Below are positions 21,613 to 30,385 of a DNA stretch of 39,064 nucleotides, in pieces. The number at the start of each line of letters is the position of its first letter. Position 1 is the first letter of the stretch. The translations under genes were made by a program, and so were the position numbers. The notes below the pieces were generated by a model, which was not told the origin of the DNA, did no database searches, and saw nothing but the letters and a program-made list of their open reading frames with translations. Source of the stretch: Mycocentrospora acerina (Eukaryota; Ascomycota; Dothideomycetes; Pleosporales); the NCBI GenBank assembly GCA_022701365.1, contig JAKUHH010000210.1, positions 1 to 39,064 on the forward strand. The letters run 5' to 3'.

Positions 21613-21725
21613 GTTTCCTGGGCAGTGTTGAAGATAAAACAAGGTATTAATGGCACAACTTATAGCACAGCGGTTTTCACGAAAACGTGCACTGGTATTA
21701 GAGCAGGCTGATCACGATCCTTTAT

Positions 21726-21742
21726 AGATAATCTGTCTATCT
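21726..21742. promoter_or_regulatory. Paired GATA-factor (HGATAR) sites upstream of the MFS gene
   Basis: AGATAA (21726-21731) and CTATCT (21737-21742, AGATAG on the other strand) lie 114-130 bp upstream of the MFS start codon. Both fit the HGATAR sequence bound by AreA/NIT2-type nitrogen regulators. Paired sites are typical of nitrogen-catabolite-controlled permease genes, which would suit an allantoate-type transporter. Binding is inferred only. Confidence 0.5.
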
Positions 21743-22328
21743 CTGTGTTTAAGCTTCAATTACCTACCAAGCCTAGGCGACCTTAGCACCTTCTCCAGAT
21801 AAGTTGGCTTGAGATGAGTCAGGGAAGTTTCCCGAGCTACCCCAGGAATCACCCCGCAGTACGTATAGCTCGGTTACAAGATATCAAAATACCAAAGAGA
21901 CTAAGTACAGCAACCTAAGCTCAAACACTTAGAATCTTGAAAAGTCAGAAGTGATCAGACCAGTCTAATGGCAGCTCCTAGGCAAATTAATCACTTTCGT
22001 CCACCTTCAAAGCATCAGCTGCATAACGATATCGGCAAAATGCCGACATTGGCATGCCCAGCAGATCCTCCTTTTTGTTGGAGCCAAGCGATTTACTGTC
22101 TTAGCAAACTCATTGTCATGCCGCATTACTAGCGGCTCTCAGGATGACCTGTGCCTACGATTATTCACATTGAAGTGTTTAATAGCTGAACGTAGTAGTG
22201 GCCAAGTAACAAGCAGCAATTTGTCTTTAGAAAAAAAAGTTCGAACTATCCGACAATGTAAGAGGGAATATAGATCGGGAGGTACTACTAGCGGTTAGCA
22301 GGGGGCGTGCTTTTCCATAAGTATTAAG
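21743..22328. other. Intergenic, upstream of the MFS gene
   Basis: Normal base composition, no gene recognised. It includes a small hairpin TCGGCA-AAA-TGCCGA near 22034-22048 and a short open frame at 22113-22298 that resembles nothing I know. The part nearest the MFS gene should hold its promoter. Confidence 0.5.
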
Positions 22329-23145
22329 TTAATTTGGTTCACAAGCGAGTAGTCACCCCACCAAAGTCGGGGCTACCGTATTGGAGCGCGTGCCGTCCGA
22401 TTTCGCGTCCGTGCACCAAATGCGCCAATTCATCAAATGCGCGCATCCACTCAAGTGCGTCAAAACCTACATCCGTATTGCTCAACACCACAATGCCGTT
22501 AGACGAAGCCTTTGCAGAGATAGCCTCTCTAGGCTTTTTTTTTCAAAAAAGATTCCGTATACCAAAATTGCTAAAAGACGTAGTGTCGTGCGCTCAACCT
22601 TGACACGCAGACACCGTGCTAAAACGAGCTCAAGCGAAAAGTTGTCAGCAGAACAGAAAAAATCAACCTAAAACAAGATGACATTATAAAGTATAAAGAG
22701 AAGCTTACTAACCGTCAATTATCGCATATAAGAGATGTGATACACAATTTCGTGTATTCCGTTGCTTAAAGAAAGGTCTCTAATAATTAGGTTACGCGCT
22801 TTATTAATAAGCACTATGACTGACTATCATCACAGTAGAATTCTGCTATAGACTCCCTCAGCCACAATACTTATTTCGCTGCTAAGTACAACCTATTTTT
22901 CAAGCTTCTGGAGTAGAAAATCAAACAATTTGACGTTAAAAAAGCACTCACATTTACAAGATAGATGGAAAGGCTTCATAACTAGCATCGTCAGCAGGTC
23001 AAAACAGGTATTTGGTAAGAGAAAATTCAACAAGGGCGAAGCCGGAGCATCTTTTCAGGATGGTAACAGTAACTGGGTGACAGTGATGGCAATAATAGTA
23101 CTGGTGTCTGGAGTTAAGGATTGTTGTCTCCGGCTGCATAGGGCG
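22329..23145 (+). mobile_element. pogo-family transposon relic III, 5' part only
   Basis: The left end near 22329 (TTTGGTTCACAAGCGAGTAG) resembles pogo inverted repeats. From the ATG at 22493 a transposase start MPLDEAFAEIASLG is followed by a poly-T tract where the frame shifts. Then come IPYTKIAKRRSVVRSTLTRR (the psq/CENP-B-like helix-turn-helix), YKEKLTNRQLSHIRDVIHNF, the VTRFINKH segment, and YNLFFKLL. After another frame change come DRWKGF (where the first catalytic Asp motif NMDEKGF is expected) and SRSKQVFGKR and FQDGNSNWVTV. The similarity ends near 23120, and the rest of the DDE domain and the right repeat are missing. This is a different pogo lineage from the elements at 12602 and 18005. 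Confidence 0.88.
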
Positions 23146-23352
23146 TTTTCATTCTTTTAATGATTGACTAGCAACAGTTTGCATGGAAGGAGTTATTGTT
23201 GACTGTTATTGTCTCAATTGTCAAATTTAATCTAACGATAAACTCTTCATCATACCAGTTTCGTCTCGATTTAGTATTGCCCTTGGACACGATGAGGTTG
23301 AATGTGAGTAACTACATTCAAATTCGATGACGTGGATATCTTTTAAGCCGTT

Positions 23353-24254
23353 TTATTGTATTTTTGTGTTATGTCGAAAGAAGTCTAACAGCATAAGCTC
23401 CCGCAGCTGGAAGAAGAGATACAAGAGCGGGAAGAAACCCAGTCCAGCCACCGTTAGAGCGATGGAAAGAGTACAGAACTAATATGCAGAAACTTATACT
23501 TACTATTCAGATTTGCTGTAAGCGATGTTTGCATAGCGGCGAGTATTAAAGTGATGGCACCAAAGATGAAAAGGTAAGGTGCGACAAAGCGTGCGAAATA
23601 CTCGACATACTGATGGTATACCCCAAGATACGAACACCAATGAAAGAATGCCTTGGAGTAGAAGTTGAGTCTTATGAGACGCATTTCTCCATAATGGTAA
23701 CGACGAGCTACCTGCGAGTTTTTCAGAAGAGCTGCGTTCTTGCTGTAATAGCACCATTTATGCCAGCCTGTCTCAAAGCGAAGAAGTCCAACCGTTTTGG
23801 ATATGTTAAAGTCCGTCTCGTGGGTGATTAAGCTGGCGTACGTCCAAAAGAAACCACAGGCGGCTGCATGCAAATGTTTCTTACTCTGACTACCAACCAA
23901 ATGAGCTTGGTAGAAGCTGAAGTTGACAAGACATTGTGGCACGGGCTTGACGAATATTCGATCATGGTACCATACAAGGTGTAGATCAGGTCGCTCTGTA
24001 ACGAAGATCTGGCGCCCTTTTCTGATTTGGTGGTGCAAAAGGCTGATGCTGTCTCTTTTCGACACGAGGAATAACATAGAGTACATCTGGTCAAGCCGCT
24101 CAGTCGACGGCTCCCGGATGAGAAACTTAGTAACGGCTTCCTGGCCGATGAGAGAAATGTACGGTTGACCGGTTACATTGCTGGTTGTCGCTAACACCAA
24201 TTCGTACCGAGACTCGAATGGCACACCAGGGAAACTGTGATTTTTCCGAGCCAT
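23353..24254 (-). pseudogene. DUF6601 family membrane protein, C-terminal frameshift
   Basis: From ATG 24254 the minus-strand frame is open to 23454. It encodes RPDLHLVWYHDRIFVKPVP, a GFFWTYASLI segment, ETDFNISKTVGLL, then RYHYGEMRLIRLNFYSK and a hydrophobic YLFIFGAITLILAAMQTSL. These are the ordered hallmarks of DUF6601, fungal proteins of unknown function with two C-terminal membrane segments. The open frame stops after SSVLFPSL, but shifting by one base near 23463 restores SIALTVAGLGFFPLLYLFF and QLRELMLLDFFRH, ending at 23353. That is exactly the expected second membrane helix and tail, so one base is missing. A GTAAGT near the break might suggest an intron, but its phase does not restore the frame. 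It is divergent from the NLR at 24502 across 247 bp. It may be a pseudogene, or a single base error in the assembly. Confidence 0.87.
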
Positions 24255-24501
24255 CTTTGTGTTCAATTGATTGCCGTGTTGGCCGTGACGCACGCAGCAG
24301 GTGGCCTTATTCAATTGACAGTGTCACCAAGCGAGTGCCCAGTACAAGTGCCTGGCCATGGTAACGCCACCACGACGCTTATCAACAACTTGATCGGTCA
24401 TAGTCAGCCTTGCATCAACTACAGTCATCAATGTTCAGTGGTTGCACTCGCATCGAGCGTGCGAGCTGAGTCTATTCGATTCACTCATTTCCTGTGTAGC
24501 C

Positions 24502-26130
24502 ATGTCTGAGACGGTGAACCCAGCTCTCAACCGGGACTTTTTGAGGAACAGGCAACTAGAATTTCTCAGCTATGCGGCTTCGGGCCAGCCCTTCACGAAA
24601 GTGCTGCGCCTAAGCTAGAGTAGGCGATAGTCTCGGATACTATGTGACTCCTGCTAACCTCATCAGCGTCATTGCTTTCCATGGAATTGGTGCCCATCAC
24701 GAGTGGACATGGACATCGAATGGAGTAAATTGGCTCAGTGCTTCTGACATGTTGCCAAGTGTATTCCCTGAAGCACGTATCTTGGCTTACGGGTACGCCT
24801 CAAACTGGCTCAGGAAGCAGAACATGTCGACATGTCTTGACTCTGTCGCTGGAAAGTTTCTCAATCATGTATTGGAGTTACGAGCGGTGAGATTACTTTT
24901 TCGAGTACTTTGACTGAGCTTACGGCGCATGAAGGATTGCTCAACACGACCTCTCATATTTATTGCACACTGTTTTGGTGGCATTGTGATCGAGAGGGCT
25001 ATTCTCAAAGCGCGCTTCAATGAAGAAGAAGCAGAAAAAACATTACTTTCAAGTATCTCAGTGGTCGCTTTACAAGGCACGTCTCACAGAGGCTCCACTT
25101 CTGCCGGACTTGCTGATATATTGTCTACTATTGCCGCATGCGTGCGAATTGGCCAGAATTTACTGATACTAGAGACAATACAACATGGTTCGCAAATGCT
25201 AGCGGCAACGGTGCGAGATTTTGAGAGAGAGGCTTTTTGTCTCAATCTTGTCATCCACTGCTTCTATGAGGAGGAAGATACCGAATCGGCTCCATGAAAC
25301 GATCTATGATTCGACCTTTCAACATCACATTAAGAGTAAATCAATCATCACTAAAAGAAATTTTTCCACCATGGCACCTTTCGGCACCTTGGTAGACTAA
25401 GCTTGTCAATCGAGATTCAGCTTGCCTGCACGGCTACGAAGATTCGGCACTGACTTCAGACCTCTCCAAACTCAACATGTTTGAAAAGCCGCAGGATGCC
25501 AATTACGTTCTTGTGAGATGTGCCTTGCAGAGAATGTGAAACAGAAACTCACTTCCAAGTAGATTTGTTTGCACGTTTCATGTGCTTCGTTAACCTATAC
25601 AGTTAACCACCTCTTGATTAAGTGTATAGAACATTTTTATTCAGGCGATCCCGAGATACAGAAGCAACAATTTCACAAGGAATAGTCCAGGAAATCTGAG
25701 AAGAATAACCTATGGATCCTGAAGGACAGTCGCTTCGTTAAATGGAGGACTTGCGACGATCGCAGAGTCCTATGGATCCACGGAGATATGTCCTATAAGA
25801 CCACTGCCCTACTGATCGATCCAAGTGAAGATTTTTCTTTCTCTGATAGAATAATTTCGTTTCACTTCTACGAAGCCGGCGAAAGCGACGAATTGACCTC
25901 TGTGCTCCAAAGCATCCTCTAGCAGTGTACTCTTTTCGACCACTTAGCCGATACCTCAAAGCATATACTGGCCCTGGGGGGCGATTTTTGAAAGACATAT
26001 GCCGGACAGTAATCCTTTGTTCCCTACTTTTGAAGATGCTTCGCGACGAAAACTCACCTAAAATATATATATGTTTCTGGTTAAGTTCACAGTTCGCTAC
26101 AATGCGCAAAACACGCTTTGGAAGTTGATT
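24502..26130 (+). pseudogene. NLR-type gene 1: hydrolase-like domain plus eroded NACHT
   Basis: An ATG at 24502 gives a 38-codon lead (MSETVNPALNRDF...). The frame then jumps near 24614 into an alpha/beta-hydrolase-like (DUF676/SesB-type) domain: VIAFHGIGAHHEWTW, NWLSASDMLP, ARILAYGY. A 48-bp phase-0 intron (24887-24934) follows, then RPLIFIAHCFGGIVIE, with Cys at the nucleophile position of GHSxGG, and LQGTSHRGS. The frame stops at 25295-25297. A further piece at 25396-25539 (RDSACLHGYED ... LSKLNMFEKPQDANYVLV) is the normal end of such domains. At 25707-25922 a NACHT start is readable: LWILKDSRFVKWRT, then VLWIHGDMSYKTTALL, where GDPGKGKT is expected. The P-loop is therefore destroyed. No C-terminal repeats follow before the next NLR. 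In fungi such proteins act as intracellular receptors in non-self recognition. This copy is dead. Confidence 0.88.
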
Positions 26131-26169
26131 CAGGATACTTCAACAGACCCTTTCTCGAACGTAAAATGA

Positions 26170-26469
26170 GTCATTTCCGGCCAAGAATTTGGAGGATCTT
26201 TTACTGAAAACTTAACATTAATCGAAACCACAATCGAGAGCTCAGGCTACCCAATAACACCTGAACCTTATAGGGATGGAACAATAAAGAAGGACCATGA
26301 GGATACAACACGTACATATTGAGTAAAAAGATTTTCATTCTCGATTACAATTGACTTGGCAATACGATTACTTGAGGTAGTTGTTTATGGTGATAAAGGA
26401 TCAACTGGTGGAGGCGTGCGATTAATTCCTACGTATGACGATTAGGAGTCTACAACTGCCATATTATCA
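26170..26469 (+). pseudogene. Unrecognised coding-like segment upstream of NLR 2
   Basis: One frame stays readable for 100 codons with only two stops, TGA at 26320-26322 and TAG at 26443-26445. It is continuous in frame with the ATG at 26470. Residue content looks protein-like (RFSFSITIDLAIRLLEVVVY, then GDKGSTGGGVRLIPTYDD). I do not recognise the domain. It could be an N-terminal extension of NLR 2 or the remnant of another protein. TGA at 26320 follows a T and would be CGA before a TCG-to-TTG change, which fits the local mutation context. Confidence 0.5.
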
Positions 26470-27443
26470 ATGAGTGCACAGCCAATATTCTTAGGCGAGA
26501 TGACTGAGGAAAGAGACAGTCATTATCAATTGGATACCTCCGATGGAAGACTAATGTTCGATCAACACTTTACCAGGTGCACCAAAATGTACGATACATT
26601 GCCAAACGAGATCATCCGTGCAGAGTAAGCTTCAATTCTGTGTACGTGTTTTTGGTAGCTCCTAACCAATACATAGCATTGTCGCTATACCCGACTTGAA
26701 CGGACATGCCTACAATTCCTGGAAGAGCAGTGGGCTGGAAGGAGAAATGTGGCTCCAACATTATCTAGAGAGAGACCTCCCACAATGCAGAGTCATCACT
26801 TACGGCTACAATCCTATCAGGTCAACTCCGCCAGTGCAAGAGCTGAGGTCATACTACAACGTGTTCATTAAAGAGCTAAGAAGTGTTCGACGTACGGCGG
26901 AAGAGACACATCGTCCCCTCATTCTTATAGGCCATGATTTTGGTGGTCTTATTGCCGCACAAACTCTGATCCAAACTAGGAAACACCAGCGTGACTCGTA
27001 TCTGGAAGATTTTCTCGACTCCATTAAAGCCTTCGTATTTTTTGCACTACCTACACGAGGGTAAGTACTTCACGGGTCCCTCGCCTCAGGACCAATTGTT
27101 GACTCTACTGCTACTGTTCAAACAGTCGATGAAATGAACGACGCATTAAAATTGGCAAGCGACGATCTCAGTGTCTCCCGAATGGCCGCTCGCACTCACA
27201 ACGTAGTACACATTGTGACTACTCAGCAGGCCAGACCTGCTAGGAAAGCACCACCTAATTCAGTCGCTTGGTTACAGTCTGATGAGTTTTACGATCTCCA
27301 TCTGACTCTTCTGGATCTGCCGGACCACACAGAAACATCGCCGGTTGATGGCACTTGCGCTGCTGATATTTCCAAGTTCACCCATGCAACAAGTCCTATA
27401 TATAAAGAAGTTGCCAAAGTCTTAGCGAAGGTAGCAGATGGTG

Positions 27444-27568
27444 TGAGTGAACAATCAGGAGAAACTTGTTGTATTATTAGGAGTATAGGACTCGGAGACT
27501 ATATAGAAGTTGAGTGCTCACGTGCGAGCACACGTGCTTGCACCCGTGCGCTCTCAGGTGTAGGCTGA
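27444..27568 (+). mobile_element. Short dispersed repeat, copy R4, inserted in NLR 2
   Basis: A 125-bp insert is flanked by the 9-bp direct repeat CAGATGGTG (27435-27443 and 27569-27577). It runs from TGAGTGAACAATCAGGAG to GTAGGCTGA and matches R1-R3. Without the insert and one repeat copy, the upstream frame (KVLAKVADG) continues directly into DRNSDWVNPAAISK, so it landed in an exon. With one target copy it adds 134 bp and shifts the frame. Its centre is rich in CACGTG/GTGCAC palindromes. No protein is encoded, so it must be non-autonomous. Class unknown: termini resemble TG...CA, but a 9-bp duplication is long for an LTR. Confidence 0.88.
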
Positions 27569-29683
27569 CAGATGGTGATAGAAACTCAGATTGGGTCAAT
27601 CCAGCTGCTATTTCGAAACTTGGTATGACTCTGCTGCATGATCCACCAGGAGCTGTCGCAGATATTGTCTTGATACCTGGACTCAGTGGAGACCCCTAGG
27701 AGATGTAGTCACCTAACCCAAGACGTCGATCCTAGCATGTTATTCTAGGTAGATTTTTGCCTGCAAGTGCTCTACCTAGAGATTACTCAACAGCACGAAT
27801 ACTCGTTTGGGGTTATGCTTGTGCGCCGCAGGATCCTCTACCAACGCTCAGGGAGAAGGCTTTCGACTTTCTAGGCGTACTCCAACAGAATTGGTGGCTC
27901 GGACGAAGTTTGGTATTCATTGCGCAATCCTCAGGAGACTTTCTGCTTAAAAAGTACTTCTCCTGACGGACAGGGCTACTTCAAGAGCTATGAAGGATGT
28001 AATAAGTTACACTGCGTTTATCATGTTCCTGGGAACGCCACATAGAGGTGATGGAGATGTACTGTCATTCCTCGACGTTGCGCAGCTCGCAGTCGCCGAA
28101 CATTGGAACCATCGAATACTCCTGAAGAATCTGCATGAGGGACAAGAGCACCTCATTGATCGACATAAAGCATGCAATGTCCAAGTCAGGTGTATTGTGC
28201 AGGACCCACCACCAACTGCAATGACCGAACGTACACAGAATATGTCGTACCCAAATCAGTGGCAGTACTGGAGGAATGGACAAATGGGACCGCCACTTTA
28301 GCCACAAGTCCGAACGGCTTTTGCTGATTTGAACATAGCCAAGAGATGTCAAGCCCAGGGTACTATCAGGTACTTATCAAACTAAATAATGCATTAAAGA
28401 TGATACAAGGGCAATAGCTTTATTTAAGAGATCAGTGCCTAAATTCTCTACACTTCAAGCAGCTTCTACATCAAGACATAGATATCACTGTTGCCCTCAA
28501 AAATACGGCTACCTGGCTACTCCAGCATTCAGACTATATATTGTGGGCTGGTTAGAGCAATGACCATTCAGCAGACCCACGTGGATTACTCTGGGTCCGC
28601 GGCAACCCTGGTTCTGGGAAATCAACCCTCATGAAGCAAGTTCTCAAGCACGAGAGATGTGTGGTTTTACAAGCCTTCCAATCTGTGGCTGGCTTCTTCT
28701 TCATGAAAAGAAGCAATATCTACTTGCAGAAGTCACCACTTGGTCTATTTAAGAATATTCTTCACAACTTTTTACATCGGGATAAGGCTTTACTGGCCGC
28801 ATTCATTGCGGAGTTCAAGAAAAATCGTGCTAATAACTCTGATACAAGGGACTGGAACCTTCTGGAGCTCCGGGCTTTCTTCAAGTCAGCATACAATGAA
28901 AACAATGCTTATGTTAGGAAGGCAATGCTATTCATAGATGCTCTTGACGAGAGCGGTGTGGACGGCTAGCATGAAGCATACGAAATCGCCAAGGACCTTG
29001 TCTTCTGCTTTCGTGAAATCACTGCGAGTACAAATCTCAAGGTTTGTCTTTCTAGCAGACATTATCCTCATATCAGAGTGCCCGATTGTCCGCAAATTTC
29101 CGTTGAGCATTTCAACAGGGAAGACATCATTCAATTTGTGACTGCAAAACTTGATGGCACTACGAAAGATGATCGATCAAAAGACCTTGCCAGTGATATT
29201 GCAGGTCGAGCCAACGGTGTTTTCCTGTGGGTGAATCTGGTGGTTGGTACACTCAATCCTGCGCTAGACAATAAATGAGATATAGCAACCTGATGGAGAC
29301 GATTAAGAGGCTTCCGGCACGACTCGACGATCTTTTCAAAGATTTGTTTGCCGATATTATGGAAGCCTGAATCAAGGCTTGCAAGATTCATTTTCCGTTG
29401 GATTTTACTTGCGAAGCGACCAATAGAAGTGGATTAGCTTCGACACGCGTTGATGATTGACAGCCATCATACTTTGTACCTTGTTGGCGCTCCGATGCGT
29501 TGGAATGCGTCAGAAGATTGCTTACCCGTTGACTCTGAGCAACTCCTTTTAGCCTTACTATTCTACACCAGAAGTCTTGCTGAGATCATCCTCCGTCGGA
29601 AGCCGGATCGAATGTCAACCGGAAATCGCTCTGCAAGGTAGGCTAGCATGACTCATAACACATAATTGTACTAACCATCTAAA

Positions 29684-29760
29684 AGCTTCCATGAGTAGTA
29701 GAAATAGCTTCCATGAGTAGTAGAGACAGCTTCCATGAGTAGTAGAAACAGCTTCCAAAC
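29684..29760 (+). repeat. 22-bp tandem repeat spanning the 3' splice site of an NLR 2 intron
   Basis: Three units of AGCTTCCATGAGTAGTAGAA plus two bases start at 29684, 29706 and 29728, with a fourth partial unit at 29750. Each unit begins with an AG that could serve as a splice acceptor. Only the last (29750-29751) joins the upstream exon to an open frame. The three earlier ones lead to TAG within four codons. Confidence 0.85.
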
Positions 29761-30278
29761 AAACACCTATGGATTATATGATTCGAGCATGCAATCAAAT
29801 GGGACCTTTATCTACGAGGCAGGCTTTGTTAACAGATCGGCCACGATTGAGAGCAACCTGGACAATTACAGTTGCTTCTTAGAGATAAAAAAATCACTTG
29901 ATGATGCAACTCTATACACCACTCGACAAGAATGGTTATCACCAAGATCTAGCAGCTCATCGGACGATGTACGGCCTCGCGGTCCAAGAAATAAACACAG
30001 TGTTTCCGAAAACACGCCATCGACCACCACGAATGAGCTTATGAATACTAGAGTTCTTATTCTGAGCTCAGGTAAGAGCAATCATAATCAAATTGTCTGT
30101 CGTTCAACATCAGCGCCTCCGATTGCGCCATATTTCCCTTCTCGAGAATCCCGCGCTCAAAGTCCAGGGACTCGTGAAAGTAGTCCACACGATAGCATAG
30201 AAACAAACGACTCCTTCGCCACTGACTCTCAAAAGGTAGCTGACATGTTTGATCGGCAATGTCGAGGCCGCCAAGACT

Positions 30279-30385
30279 GGGGCCGCCCAGGCCGGGGGAG
30301 CTCTGGTCGTGTCAGCCCAGGTCGTAGTAGTTCAGGTCGTAGTAGTCAAGGTCGTACCAGTCCAGATCGTACCATTCCAGACCAG
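30279..30385 (+). repeat. 15-bp coding repeat giving Gly-Arg-Ser-Ser pentapeptides
   Basis: About seven degenerate 15-bp units (CAGGTCGTAGTAGTT-like) in the NLR 2 linker encode a run of G-R-x-S/P-x pentapeptides (GRPGRGSSGRVSPGRSSSGR and on). The run is basic, Ser-rich and presumably disordered. The units keep the frame, in contrast to the 22-bp repeat upstream. Confidence 0.85.

Noticed and set aside
23464..23512. Intron starting at GTAAGT to restore the DUF6601 C terminus
   Set aside because: The only nearby acceptor (ATATTAG) is in the wrong phase for the conserved helix, while a single missing base restores it exactly.
24237..24509. Plus-strand frame with a signal-peptide-like start
   Set aside because: It overlaps the first codons of the DUF6601 gene on the opposite strand and the intergenic gap up to the NLR start. 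No homologous family is recognised and codon content is unremarkable.
27061..27125. Intron with GTAAGT at 27061 to remove the TAA at 27062
   Set aside because: The CAG at 27089 would give a 29-bp intron, too short, and the CAG at 27125 joins to an immediate stop. The frame continues unchanged past the TAA, so a nonsense mutation is simpler.
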